Source: Streptomyces cellulosae
GTDB taxonomy: Bacteria; Actinomycetota; Actinomycetes; Streptomycetales; Streptomycetaceae
DNA: 64,000 bases
Assembly (NCBI GenBank): GCA_014655195.1
Contig: BNBH01000029.1
Location: forward strand, 35,612-99,611
Reading direction: 5' to 3'
Shown: positions 7,067 to 16,038 of the stretch, piece after piece
Layout of the letters: every line of letters begins with the position of its first letter
Numbering within the stretch: position 1 is the stretch's first letter
Program-made: the position numbers and the translations under genes
Notes under the pieces: model-generated
Told to the model about the DNA's origin: nothing
Seen by the model: the letters and a program-made list of their open reading frames with translations, nothing else
Database searches by the model: none

Positions 7067-8290
7067 TCAGGCCTTGGGTACCCGCACGATCAGCGCGTCA
7101 CCCTGGCCGCCGCCACCGCACAGCGCCGCGGCGCCGACACCGCCGCCGCGCCGCTTCAGCTCCAGCGCCAGGTGCAGCACCAGCCGCGCGCCGGACATCC
7201 CGATCGGGTGGCCGAGGGCGATGGCGCCACCATTCACGTTCACCTTTTCGGCGGAAACACCGAGGTCCTTCATTGACTGCACGGCGACCGCCGCGAAGGC
7301 CTCGTTGATCTCGACCAGGTCGAGGTCGGACACCTCCAGGCCCTCCTTCTTGAGGGCGTGCAGGATGGCGTTCGACGGCTGCGACTGCAGCGAGTTGTCG
7401 GGGCCGGCCACGTTGCCGTGGGCGCCGATCTCGGCGATCCACTCCAGGCCCAGTTCCTGCGCCTTGGCCTTGCTCATCACGACCACGGCGGCGGCGCCGT
7501 CGGAGATCTGCGAGGAGGAGCCGGCGGTGATGGTGCCGTCCTTGGCGAACGCCGGGCGCAGCTTGCCGAGGGACTCGGCGGTGGTGTCGCCGCGGATGCC
7601 CTCGTCCTTGCTGAACAGCACCGGGTCGCCCTTGCGCTGCGGGATCTCGACCGGGGTGATCTCGGCCTCGAAGACGCCGTTCTTCTGCGCGGCGGCGGCC
7701 CGCTGGTGGGACAGGGCGGCGATCTCGTCCTGCTCGGCGCGGCCGATGCCGAGGCGGGTGTTGTGCTTCTCCGTGGACTCGCCCATGGCGATGTTCTCGA
7801 AGGCGTCGGTCAGGCCGTCGTGCGCCATCGCGTCGAGCACCTGCACCGCGCCGTACTTGTAGCCCTCGCGGGACTTCGGCAGCAGGTGGGGGGCGTTGGT
7901 CATGGACTCCTGGCCACCGGCCACGACCACGTCGAACTCGCCCGCGCGGATGAGCTGGTCGGCCAGCGCGATGGCGTCGAGGCCGGAGAGACACACCTTG
8001 TTGATGGTGAGCGCCGGGACGTTCATCGGGATGCCGGCCTTCACGGCCGCCTGGCGCGCCGGGATCTGCCCCGCCCCGGCCTGGAGCACCTGGCCCATGA
8101 TCACGTACTGGACCTGGTCGCCGCCGATCCCCGCACGGTCGAGGGCGGCCTTGATCGCGAAGCCGCCGAGGTCGGCTCCGGAGAACGACTTCAGCGAACC
8201 GAGCAGCCGACCCATGGGGGTGCGGGCGCCCGCGACGATGACGGACGTCGTGCCGTTCGTTGCGGATGATGCAGATGATGCAGAAGTCAT
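7067..8290 (-). CDS. Acetyl-CoA C-acetyltransferase (thiolase)
   Basis: A 407-residue thiolase of the biosynthetic/degradative acetoacetyl-CoA type. It condenses two acetyl-CoA, or cleaves acetoacetyl-CoA. The nucleophilic Cys100 is in NKVCLSGLDAI, the catalytic His361 in GGAIALGHPIGMSG and the second active Cys391 in the CGGGGQG motif near the C-terminus. The first 12 residues are a Ser/Ala/Thr-rich extension before the core. It ends 40 bases before meaB and is divergent from the epimerase gene across a 147-base promoter region. The products feed poly-hydroxybutyrate, ethylmalonyl-CoA and polyketide precursor supply. Confidence 0.93.
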   Translation of the reverse strand: MTSASSASSATNGTTSVIVAGARTPMGRLLGSLKSFSGADLGGFAIKAALDRAGIGGDQVQYVIMGQVLQAGAGQIPARQAAVKAGIPMNVPALTINKVCLSGLDAIALADQLIRAGEFDVVVAGGQESMTNAPHLLPKSREGYKYGAVQVLDAMAHDGLTDAFENIAMGESTEKHNTRLGIGRAEQDEIAALSHQRAAAAQKNGVFEAEITPVEIPQRKGDPVLFSKDEGIRGDTTAESLGKLRPAFAKDGTITAGSSSQISDGAAAVVVMSKAKAQELGLEWIAEIGAHGNVAGPDNSLQSQPSNAILHALKKEGLEVSDLDLVEINEAFAAVAVQSMKDLGVSAEKVNVNGGAIALGHPIGMSGARLVLHLALELKRRGGGVGAAALCGGGGQGDALIVRVPKA

Positions 8291-8437
8291 GAGCTGCGGT
8301 CCCCTTCCGGCTGCACAGCCGAGGAGTGAACGAGGGTTTACTTCGAATGTACTGACGCGCGGGTGACCCCGTCATCGGCCTTTCGGTGTGATCGCGCGCA
8401 CGTTGCGTAACCGCCCCGGGGGCGCTGCACTGAATCC

Positions 8438-8878
8438 ATGCTGACGCGAATCGACCACATCGGGATCGCCTGCTTCGACCTCGACAAGACCGTGGAGTTC
8501 TACCGCTCCACCTACGGCTTCGAGGTGTTCCACTCGGAGGTCAACGAGGAGCAGGGCGTGCGCGAGGCCATGCTGAAGATCAACGAGACCTCGGACGGCG
8601 GCGCCTCCTACCTGCAGCTCCTCGAGCCGACCCGCGAGGACTCCACCGTCGCCAAGTGGCTCGCGAAGAACGGCGAGGGCGTCCACCACATCGCTTTCGG
8701 TACGGCGGACGTCGACGCGGAGGCGGCGGACATCAAGGAGAAGGGCGTACGCGTTCTGTACGAAGAGCCCCGGCGCGGTTCCATGGGGTCACGGATCACC
8801 TTCCTGCACCCGAAGGACTGCCACGGCGTACTGACAGAACTGGTCACTTCCGCGCCCGTTGAGTCCTCCGAGCACTGA
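8438..8878 (+). CDS. mce: Methylmalonyl-CoA epimerase
   Basis: A 146-residue VOC-superfamily enzyme that interconverts (2R)- and (2S)-methylmalonyl-CoA, linking propionyl-CoA carboxylase to the B12-dependent mutase. The four expected metal ligands can be placed by comparison with the propionibacterial enzyme as I remember it: His7, Gln60, His84 and Glu134. The conserved segment DSTVAKWLAKNGEGVHHIAF is present. No clear ribosome-binding site precedes the ATG (ACTGAATCC only). The gene is next to meaB and a thiolase, supporting its pathway role. A small hairpin at 8941-8961 follows. Confidence 0.93.
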   Translation: MLTRIDHIGIACFDLDKTVEFYRSTYGFEVFHSEVNEEQGVREAMLKINETSDGGASYLQLLEPTREDSTVAKWLAKNGEGVHHIAFGTADVDAEAADIKEKGVRVLYEEPRRGSMGSRITFLHPKDCHGVLTELVTSAPVESSEH

Positions 8879-8940
8879 CCCACGTACATAGGGGCCGGTA
8901 GGGTTGGGTCTGGTCGCCGCTCGAAGCGTGGTGACCGAGT

Positions 8941-8961
8941 CCCGTCGTGTTCGGCGACGGG
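8941..8961 (+). terminator. Short hairpin after mce
   Basis: CCCGTCG and CGACGGG form a perfect 7-bp stem with a 7-base loop, 63 bases after the mce stop. There is no T-run, so it may be a weak terminator or part of the scy leader. Confidence 0.35.
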
Positions 8962-9104
8962 ATCGCCGGGGCCGGGTGGCGGGGGGCGAGCGCGGGGCGG
9001 CAGCCCATGCTCCGCCGATGATCTGACACCATTCCCCGGGGGCTCCGTTCGGGATGGGCGGGGCTCGGCCAGACTTGCGACCAGGGGACGGATGGGACCG
9101 CGCA

Positions 9105-12100
9105 GTGCGGGGCTACGAGAGCCAGGAGCGAGAGCCGGCGGCTGACGTCGACCACCTCTCTCGGTTCGAAGCCGAGATGAAGCGGCTGAAGACCGAGCGG
9201 GAAAAGGCGATCCAGCACGCCGAGGACCTCGGCTACCAGGTCGAGGTGCTGCGCGCCAAGCTGCACGAGGCGCGGCGCACCATCATGTCCCGGCCCGCCT
9301 ACGAGGGCGGCGACATCGGCTACCAGGCCGAGCAGTTGCTGCGCAACGCGCAGATGCAGGCCGACCAGCTCCGCGCGGACGCCGAGCGGGAGCTGAGCCA
9401 GGCCCGCGCCCAGACCCAGCGCATCCTCCAGGAGCACGCCGAGCAGGCCGCCCGTCTCCAGGCGGAGCTGCACCAGGAGGCGGTGACCCGCCGCCAGCAG
9501 CTCGACCAGGAGCTGGCCGAGCGCCGCCAGACCGTCGAGACGCACGTCAACGAGAACGTGGCGTGGGCGGAGCAGCTGCGCGCCCGCACCGAGGAGCAGG
9601 CCCGCCGCCTGCTGGAGGAGACCCGCGCCGAGCGGGAACAGGCCCTGGCCGCCGCACGCGAGGAGGCCGAGCGGCTGACCGCCGAGGCCCGCCGCCGGCT
9701 GCAGAGCGAGGCGGAGGCCGCCCGCAGCGAGGCCGAGCAGCTGCTGCGCCGCGCCCGCACGGACGCCGAGCGCCTGCTGAACGCCGCGTCCACGCAGGCC
9801 CAGGAGGCCACGGAGCACGCCGAGCAGCTGCGCACCTCCACCGTCACCGAGTCGGAGTCGGCGCGCCGCCGGGCGCAGGAGATGAGCCGGGCCGCCGAGG
9901 AGCGGATGGCCGCGGCGGAGAGCGCGCTGCGCGAGGCGCGCTCCGAGGCCGAGAAGGTGCTCACCGAGGCGAAGGAGGCCGCCGCCAAGGCGCTGGCGTC
10001 CGCCGAGGCCGCCAACGAGACCCGGACGCGCACCGCCAAGGAGCAGGTGGCGCGGCTGGTCAGCGAGGCGACCAAGGAGGCGGAGGCCACCAAGGCGGAC
10101 GCCGAGCAGCTGGTCGCCGACGCCCGCGCCGAGGCGGAGAAGATCGTCGCGGAGGCCGCGGAGAAGGCCCGTACGCTCACGGCCGAGGAGTCGGCCACCC
10201 AGCTGTCCAAGGCGGCCAAGACCGCCGAGGACGTGCTCAACAAGGCCTCCGAGGAGGCCAAGCGGACCACCAAGGCCGCCGCCGAGGAGGCCGAGCGGAT
10301 CCGCCGCGAGGCGGAGGCCGAGGCGGACCGGCTGCGCGCCGAGGCGCACGACATCGCCGAGCAGCTCAAGGGCGCGGCGAAGGACGACACCAAGGAGTAC
10401 CGCGCCAAGACGGTCGAGCTGCAGGAGGAGGCGCGCCGGCTGCGCGGCGAGGCCGAGCAGCTGCGCGCCGACGCGGTCGCCGAGGGCGAGAAGATCCGCG
10501 CGGAGGCCCGCAAGGAGGCCGTGGCGCAGATCGAGGAGGCGGCGAAGTCCGCCGAGGAGCTGCTCGCCAAGGCGAAGGCGGACGCGGACGAACTGCGCTC
10601 CACCGCGCAGACGGACAGCGAGAAGGTCCGCACCGAGGCCATCGAGCGCGCCACGACGCTGCGCCGGCAGGCCGAGGAGACCCTGGAGCGCACCCGCAAG
10701 GAGGCCGAGCGGCACCGCGCGGAGGCCGAGGAGCAGGCGGAGGCCCTCAAGGAGGACGCCGAGCGGGCCGCGCGCGAGCTGCGCGAGGAGACCGAGCGGG
10801 CCGTCGAGGCGCGCCGCGCGGAGGCCGCCGAGGAGCTGACCCGGCTGCACACCGAGGCCGAGGAGCGTCTCGCCTCGGCCGAGCAGGCGCTGAGCGACGC
10901 GCGCGAGGAGGCCGCCCGGATCCGCCGTGAGGCGACCGAGGAGGCCGAGCGGCTGCGCACGGAGGCCGCCGAGCGGATCCGTACGCTTCAGCAGCAGGCC
11001 GAGCAGGAGGCCGAGCGGCTGCGCGACGAGGCCGCCGCGGACGCGTCCGCGTCCCGGGCCGAGGGCGAGGCCGTCGCCGTGCGGCTGCGGTCGGAGGCCG
11101 CGGCCGAGGCGGAGCGGCTCAAGTCGGAGGCGCAGGACAGCGCGGACCGGATGCGCGCGGAGGCCCAGGCGGCCGCCGAGCGGATCGGCACGGAGGCCTC
11201 CGAGACGCTGGCCGCCGCGCAGGAGGAGGCCAACCGGCGGCGCCGGGAGGCCGAGGAGCTTCTCGGCGCGGCCCGCGAGGAGGCCGACGAGGAGCGCCGG
11301 CGGGCCCGCGAGCAGAGCGAGGAGCTGCTGGCCGCGGCGCGCACCCGTGTCGAGGAGGCGCAGGCCGAGGCCGTACGGCTGGTCGAGGAGGCGGACCGGC
11401 GCGCCACGGAGATGGTGTCGGCGGCCGAACTCCACGCCCAGCAGGTGCGGGACTCCGTCGCGGGGCTGCACGAGCAGGCGCAGGAGGAGATCACCGGGCT
11501 GCGCAGCGCCGCCGAGCACGCGGCGGACCGCACCCGGCGCGAGGCCGAGGAGGAGGCGGACCGGGTCCGCGCCGACGCCTACGCGGAGCGGGAGCGGGCC
11601 GGCGAGGACGCGGCCCGGATGCGGCGAGACGCGCGGGAGGAGGCCGAGGAGGCCAAGTCTCTCGCGGAGCGCACGGTTTCGGAGGCGATCACGGAGGCGG
11701 ACCGGATCCGCGCCGAGGTCTCCGAGCACGCGCAGCGGCTGCGCACCGAGGCGTCCGACGCGGTCGCCGAGGCCGAGCAGGCCGCGGCGCGCACCCGGGC
11801 GGAGGCCCGCGAGGACGCCAACCGGATCCGTTCGGACGCGGCGACGCAGGCGGACACGCTCATCACCGAGGCGCGCAGCGAGGCGGAGCGGCTCACCGAC
11901 GAGACGGTCGCCGAGGCCGAGCGGGTGCGTTCGGAGTCGGTCGCCAAGGCGGAGAAGCTCATCGCGGACGCCACCGGAGACGCGGAGCGGCTGCGCGCCG
12001 AGGCCGCGGAGACGGTGGGGTCGGCTCAGCAGCACGCGGAGCGGCTGCGGCACGAGGCCGAGCGGGTCAAGGCCGACGCGGAGTCGGAGGCGGAGCGGCT

Positions 12101-12953
12101 GGTGTCGTCCGCGCGCGACGAGGCGGAGCGGACGCTGGACGAGGCCCGCAGGGAGGCCAACAAGCGGCGTTCGGAGGCGGCCGAGCAGGTCGACACCCTC
12201 ATCACGGAGACCACCGCCGAGGCGGACAAGCTGCTCACGGAGGCGCAGCAGCAGGCGCTGAAGACGAAGGCGGAGGCCGAGTCGCAGGCGGACACCATGG
12301 TGGGCGCGGCCCGCAGCGAGGCCGACCGGCTGGTGTCCGAGGCGCGGGTCGAGGGCAACTCCCTGGTGGAGAAGGCTCGTACGGACGCCGACGAGCTGCT
12401 GGTCGGCGCGCGCCGGGACGCGACGCAGATCCGGGAGCGCGCCGAGGAGCTGCGCGACCGCATCACCAGCGAGATCGAGCAGCTCCACGAGCGGGCCCGG
12501 CGCGAGGCCGCGGAGACCATGAAGTCGGCCGGCGACCGCTGCGACGCGCTGATCAAGGCCGCGGAGGAGCAGCTGGCCAAGGCGGAGGCCAAGGCGAAGG
12601 AGATCGTCTCCGAGGCCAACTCCGAGGCGGGCAAGGTGCGCATCGCCGCCGTGAAGAAGGCCGAGGGTCTTCTGAAGGAGGCGGAGCAGAAGAAGGCCAC
12701 GCTCGTGAAGGAGGCCGAGGAGCTGAAGGCCGAGGCGGTGCGCGAGGCACGGCGCACCGTCGAGGAGGGCAAGCGCGAACTGGAGGTCCTCGTCCGGCGC
12801 CGCGAGGACATCAACGCGGAGATCTCGCGCGTCCAGGACGTCCTGGAAGCCCTGGAGTCCTTCGAGGCCCCGGCGGGCGGCAAGGACAACGGCGTCAAGG
12901 CGGGGGCCGCGGCGGGTGCTACCCGTACGGGTGGCAAGTCAGCCGAGAGTTAG
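9105..12953 (+). CDS. scy: Scy, giant coiled-coil scaffold of the hyphal tip
   Basis: A 1282-residue protein that is almost entirely coiled coil. Residues 1-80 resemble the DivIVA-like start (VDHLSRFEAEMKRLKTEREKAIQ in part, then YQVEVLRAKLHEARRTI). After that the sequence is an unbroken run of AEAERLRxEA-type repeats with hendecad (11-residue) spacing, the noncanonical 51-residue pattern described for Scy and FilP. The C-terminus is Gly/Ala-rich. Scy organises the tip-organising centre with DivIVA and FilP and marks new branch sites. The start is GTG 9105 (GGGA seven bases upstream); a longer reading from 9054 lacks support. filP follows 183 bases downstream as in other streptomycetes. Length in S. 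coelicolor is, from memory, about 1326. Confidence 0.93.
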   Translation: MRGYESQEREPAADVDHLSRFEAEMKRLKTEREKAIQHAEDLGYQVEVLRAKLHEARRTIMSRPAYEGGDIGYQAEQLLRNAQMQADQLRADAERELSQARAQTQRILQEHAEQAARLQAELHQEAVTRRQQLDQELAERRQTVETHVNENVAWAEQLRARTEEQARRLLEETRAEREQALAAAREEAERLTAEARRRLQSEAEAARSEAEQLLRRARTDAERLLNAASTQAQEATEHAEQLRTSTVTESESARRRAQEMSRAAEERMAAAESALREARSEAEKVLTEAKEAAAKALASAEAANETRTRTAKEQVARLVSEATKEAEATKADAEQLVADARAEAEKIVAEAAEKARTLTAEESATQLSKAAKTAEDVLNKASEEAKRTTKAAAEEAERIRREAEAEADRLRAEAHDIAEQLKGAAKDDTKEYRAKTVELQEEARRLRGEAEQLRADAVAEGEKIRAEARKEAVAQIEEAAKSAEELLAKAKADADELRSTAQTDSEKVRTEAIERATTLRRQAEETLERTRKEAERHRAEAEEQAEALKEDAERAARELREETERAVEARRAEAAEELTRLHTEAEERLASAEQALSDAREEAARIRREATEEAERLRTEAAERIRTLQQQAEQEAERLRDEAAADASASRAEGEAVAVRLRSEAAAEAERLKSEAQDSADRMRAEAQAAAERIGTEASETLAAAQEEANRRRREAEELLGAAREEADEERRRAREQSEELLAAARTRVEEAQAEAVRLVEEADRRATEMVSAAELHAQQVRDSVAGLHEQAQEEITGLRSAAEHAADRTRREAEEEADRVRADAYAERERAGEDAARMRRDAREEAEEAKSLAERTVSEAITEADRIRAEVSEHAQRLRTEASDAVAEAEQAAARTRAEAREDANRIRSDAATQADTLITEARSEAERLTDETVAEAERVRSESVAKAEKLIADATGDAERLRAEAAETVGSAQQHAERLRHEAERVKADAESEAERLVSSARDEAERTLDEARREANKRRSEAAEQVDTLITETTAEADKLLTEAQQQALKTKAEAESQADTMVGAARSEADRLVSEARVEGNSLVEKARTDADELLVGARRDATQIRERAEELRDRITSEIEQLHERARREAAETMKSAGDRCDALIKAAEEQLAKAEAKAKEIVSEANSEAGKVRIAAVKKAEGLLKEAEQKKATLVKEAEELKAEAVREARRTVEEGKRELEVLVRRREDINAEISRVQDVLEALESFEAPAGGKDNGVKAGAAAGATRTGGKSAES

Positions 12954-13136
12954 CAAACCACGCGAAATCCCTTGTACGGTGAGGGCTTTGACCATGGCTT
13001 TGGCAAGGCTTCCGGCGGCGAGCCACTCAAAAGGGGTGTCATCTTCCGTATCAAACGTGCATCCGCTCGATGACACAGCGCTTCGGCCCCTAGGATTCCA
13101 CCTATCACCTCACCGGTCTCATTCGACAGGAACCCC

Positions 13137-14075
13137 ATGAGCGACACTTCCCCCTACGGCTTCGAGCTTGTGCGGCGTGGGTACGACCGCGCTCAGGTGG
13201 ACGAACGTATCTCCAAGCTCGTCTCCGACCGTGACAGCGCTCTCGCCCGCATCACCGCTCTGGAAAAGCGCATCGAAGAGCTCCACCTCGAGACGCAGAA
13301 CGCCCAGGCCCAGATCAACGACGCCGAGCCGTCGTACGCGGGCCTCGGCGCACGCGTGGAGAAGATCCTCCGTCTCGCCGAGGAGGAGGCCAAGGATCTG
13401 CGCGAGGAGGCCCGTCGCGCCGCGGAGCAGCACCGCGAGCTCGCCGAGTCGGCCGCCCAGCAGGTGCGCAACGACGCCGAGTCCTACGCCGCCGAGCGCA
13501 AGGCCAAGGCGGAGGACGAGGGCGTCCGGATCGTCGAGAAGGCCAAGGGCGAGGCCGCCCAGCTGCGCTCCGAGGCGCAGAAGGACGCCCAGTCCAAGCG
13601 CGAGGAGGCGGACGCCCTCTTCGAGGAGACCCGCGCCAAGGCCGCCCAGGCCGCCGCGGACTTCGAGACGAACCTGGCGAAGCGCCGCGAGCAGTCCGAG
13701 CGCGACCTGGCCTCGCGTCAGGCCAAGGCCGAGAAGCGCCTCGCGGAGATCGAGCACCGCGCGGAGCAGCTGCGCCTGGAGGCCGAGAAGCTGCGCACGG
13801 ACGCCGAGCGCCGGGCCCGCCAGACGGTGGAGACCGCCCAGCGCCAGGCCGAGGACATCGTGGCCGACGCCAACGCCAAGGCCGACCGGATCCGTTCGGA
13901 ATCCGAGCGCGAGCTGGCGGCGCTGACCAACCGCCGCGACTCCATCAACGCCCAGCTGACCAACGTCCGCGAGATGCTGGCGACCCTCACGGGTGCCGCG
14001 GTCGCCGCCACCGGCGCGCCCGCCACCGATGACGAGCCCGTCTCCCGCGGCGTCCCGGCCCAGCAGTCCCGGTAA
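13137..14075 (+). CDS. filP: FilP, coiled-coil cytoskeletal protein
   Basis: A 312-residue coiled-coil protein that forms intermediate-filament-like lattices near hyphal tips and interacts with DivIVA and Scy. The N-terminus (MSDTSPYGFELVRRGYDRAQ) is DivIVA-like; a short heptad coil (about residues 25-60) is separated by YAGLGARVEKILRLAEEEA from a long hendecad-patterned rod (80-290). The last 20 residues are low complexity. AGGA lies six bases before the ATG. The 183-base gap after scy contains a TAGGAT sequence (13091-13096) that could be a -10 box, so filP probably has its own promoter. A perfect terminator follows. Confidence 0.93.
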   Translation: MSDTSPYGFELVRRGYDRAQVDERISKLVSDRDSALARITALEKRIEELHLETQNAQAQINDAEPSYAGLGARVEKILRLAEEEAKDLREEARRAAEQHRELAESAAQQVRNDAESYAAERKAKAEDEGVRIVEKAKGEAAQLRSEAQKDAQSKREEADALFEETRAKAAQAAADFETNLAKRREQSERDLASRQAKAEKRLAEIEHRAEQLRLEAEKLRTDAERRARQTVETAQRQAEDIVADANAKADRIRSESERELAALTNRRDSINAQLTNVREMLATLTGAAVAATGAPATDDEPVSRGVPAQQSR

Positions 14076-14098
14076 CACCACCGGAGCACCGGACCCGG

Positions 14099-14136
14099 GT
14101 GAAGCCCTCTGCCACTGCGGTGGCAGAGGGCTTCAC
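14099..14136 (+). terminator. Perfect 17-bp hairpin terminator after filP
   Basis: GTGAAGCCCTCTGCCAC (14099-14115) pairs base for base with 14120-14136, leaving a four-base loop. This is one of the strongest intrinsic terminators in the window and separates filP from the ABC exporter genes. Confidence 0.88.
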
Positions 14137-14143
14137 CCCGTTC

Positions 14144-14149
14144 TAGCGT
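14144..14149 (+). promoter_or_regulatory. TAGCGT -10 box for a leaderless ABC transporter mRNA
   Basis: TAGCGT ends exactly six bases before ATG 14156, and no ribosome-binding site can fit between terminator and start codon. This geometry matches leaderless transcripts that begin at the A of the ATG. Confidence 0.5.
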
Positions 14150-14155
14150 GGCCGC

Positions 14156-15130
14156 ATGATCGAGCTGGAGGGTCTGACCAAGCGGTACGGCGAGAAGGTC
14201 GCGGTGGACCACCTGACCTTCACCGTCCGGCCGGGCATCGTCACGGGCTTCCTCGGCCCGAACGGCGCCGGCAAGTCGACCACCATGCGGATGATCCTGG
14301 GGCTCGACCACCCCACCGCGGGCGACGTGCGCATCGACGGCACGCACTACGAACGGCTCCAGGACCCGCTGACGTACATCGGCGCCCTGCTGGAGGCCAA
14401 GGGCGTGCACCCGGGGCGCAGCGCCTACAACCATCTGCTGTGGCTCGCGCAGAGCAACGGCATCCCCGAACGGCGGGTGCGGGAGGTGCTCGACGAGGTC
14501 GGCCTGACGGCGGTGGCGCGGAAGAAGGCCAAGGGGTTCTCGCTCGGCATGGGGCAGCGGCTGGGCATCGCCGCCGCGCTGCTGGGCGACCCGCGGATCC
14601 TGATGTTCGACGAGCCGGTCAACGGCCTCGACCCCGAGGGCATCCACTGGATCCGCACGCTGATGAAGTCGCTGGCCCAGCAGGGCCGCACGGTGTTCGT
14701 CTCCTCCCATCTGATGAGCGAGATGGCCCTGACGGCGGACCACCTCGTCGTCATCGGGCAGGGCCGGCTGCTCGCCGACACCTCGATGGCCCAGTTCATC
14801 GAGCGGAACTCCCGCTCCTACGTCCGGGTGCGCAGCCCGCAGCGCGAGGCCCTGCTGGACGCGCTGCACCAGGCGGGCGTCACCGCCGTGGACGGCCCGG
14901 ACGGGACGCTGGAGGTGGACGGGACGCCCGCCGGGACGATCGGCGAACTGGCCGCGGCCAACGGGGTGGTGCTGCACGAACTGAGCCCCCAGCAGGCGTC
15001 CCTGGAGGAGGCCTTCATGCAGCTGACGGCGGAGTCGGTCGAGTACCACGCGCACGCCGGCACGCCCCTGCCCCCGCAGCAGCAGCAACGGCAACAGCAG
15101 CAGTGGGGCGAGAGCTGGAGGAAGGGCTGA
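14156..15130 (+). CDS. ABC exporter ATP-binding protein (system 1)
   Basis: A 324-residue nucleotide-binding subunit. Walker A GPNGAGKST (about residues 39-47), signature FSLGMGQRLGIAAALLGDP, Walker B ILMFDEPVNGLDPEG and the switch histidine in SSHLMSEM are all present. The domain architecture (CcmA/BcrA-like plus a C-terminal DUF4162-like region) is typical of antibiotic or peptide exporters such as BcrA and NatA. The C-terminus is Gln-rich (PPQQQQRQQQQW). The permease gene begins two bases after the stop. The gene probably lacks a leader (see 14144-14149). The substrate cannot be told from sequence. It is a clear paralog of the ATPase at 16039. Confidence 0.9.
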   Translation: MIELEGLTKRYGEKVAVDHLTFTVRPGIVTGFLGPNGAGKSTTMRMILGLDHPTAGDVRIDGTHYERLQDPLTYIGALLEAKGVHPGRSAYNHLLWLAQSNGIPERRVREVLDEVGLTAVARKKAKGFSLGMGQRLGIAAALLGDPRILMFDEPVNGLDPEGIHWIRTLMKSLAQQGRTVFVSSHLMSEMALTADHLVVIGQGRLLADTSMAQFIERNSRSYVRVRSPQREALLDALHQAGVTAVDGPDGTLEVDGTPAGTIGELAAANGVVLHELSPQQASLEEAFMQLTAESVEYHAHAGTPLPPQQQQRQQQQWGESWRKG

Positions 15131-15132
15131 GC

Positions 15133-15906
15133 ATGGCGACGGCACAGGTCGTACGGTCGGAGTGGACCAAGATCCGGTCGGTGGCGTCGACCGTGTGGAC
15201 GCTGTCCACCGCGGTGGTCGTCACCATCGCCCTCGGCATGCTGATCTCGGCGCTGTCGAAGAACGAGTTCGACAACCTGAGCCAGCGGGAGAAGCTCTCC
15301 TTCGACCCGACGTTCATCAGCTTCGCCGGGACCGGTCTGGGCCAGCTCGCGATGATCGTGTTCGGGGTGCTGGTGGTGTCGAACGAGTACAGCACCGGGA
15401 TGATCCGCGCCTCGCTGGCGGCCGTGCCCAAGCGGGGCGTCTTCCTGTTCAGCAAGCTCGCGGTGGCCACGGCGCTGGTGTTCGTGGTCGGGATGGCGAC
15501 CAGCTTCGCCACGTTCTTCCTGGGCCAGCTGATGCTCGGCGACCTGAAGGCGTCCATCGGCGACGACGGGGTGCTGCGCGCGGTGTTCGGCGGCGGGCTC
15601 TACATGACGCTGATCGCCCTGTTCTCGATGGGGGTGGCCACGATGCTGCGCTCCCCCATGCTGTCGCTGGGCATCCTGATGCCCTTCTTCTTCCTGATCT
15701 CCAACATCCTCGGCAACGTCAGCGCCACCGAGAAGGTGGGCCGGTTCCTGCCCGACCAGGCGGGCAGCAAGATCATGCAGGTGGTCACCCCGGTGGACGA
15801 CGACACCCCGTACGGGCCGTGGGGCGGCCTCGGCATCATGGCGCTGTGGGTCATCGCGGCCGTCGTCGGCGGCTACGTCCTGCTGAAACGGCGTGACGCC
15901 CAGTGA
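15133..15906 (+). CDS. ABC exporter permease (system 1)
   Basis: A 257-residue membrane protein of the ABC-2 type with about six hydrophobic helices and the characteristic N-terminal cytoplasmic segment VVRSEWTKIRSVASTVWTL. It begins two bases after the ATPase stop with GGAGGAAGG upstream, so the two are translated together and form one exporter. The segment SNEYSTGMIRASLAAVPKRG is the conserved intracellular loop of this family. The C-terminus ends in LLKRRDAQ on the cytoplasmic side. The system 2 permease at 17244 shares these segments. Confidence 0.88.
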   Translation: MATAQVVRSEWTKIRSVASTVWTLSTAVVVTIALGMLISALSKNEFDNLSQREKLSFDPTFISFAGTGLGQLAMIVFGVLVVSNEYSTGMIRASLAAVPKRGVFLFSKLAVATALVFVVGMATSFATFFLGQLMLGDLKASIGDDGVLRAVFGGGLYMTLIALFSMGVATMLRSPMLSLGILMPFFFLISNILGNVSATEKVGRFLPDQAGSKIMQVVTPVDDDTPYGPWGGLGIMALWVIAAVVGGYVLLKRRDAQ

Positions 15907-16038
15907 ACGACCGTTCGGGACCGGTTCCGGCCCGCCCGTGAAGCACCCTTGAACGGAACCGTCAGCGCCCCGATAAGCTCCTAACCCTTACGGGGGGCGT
16001 ATGCCCCGCTGTCCTGAACCTTTCGATGGGTGCGGAGC

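Noticed and set aside
8844..12488. A leftward open frame of 1214 codons opposite scy
   Set aside because: It mirrors the GC-rich repeats of scy; the product is Leu/Gly/Arg-rich low complexity, with no ribosome-binding site and no family. Long antisense frames are expected in Streptomyces coiled-coil genes.
13993..15132. Fusion of the ABC ATPase region with the permease in one long frame
   Set aside because: The upstream part is an alternative-frame reading of the ATPase gene; the permease starts at ATG 15133 with its own ribosome-binding site.
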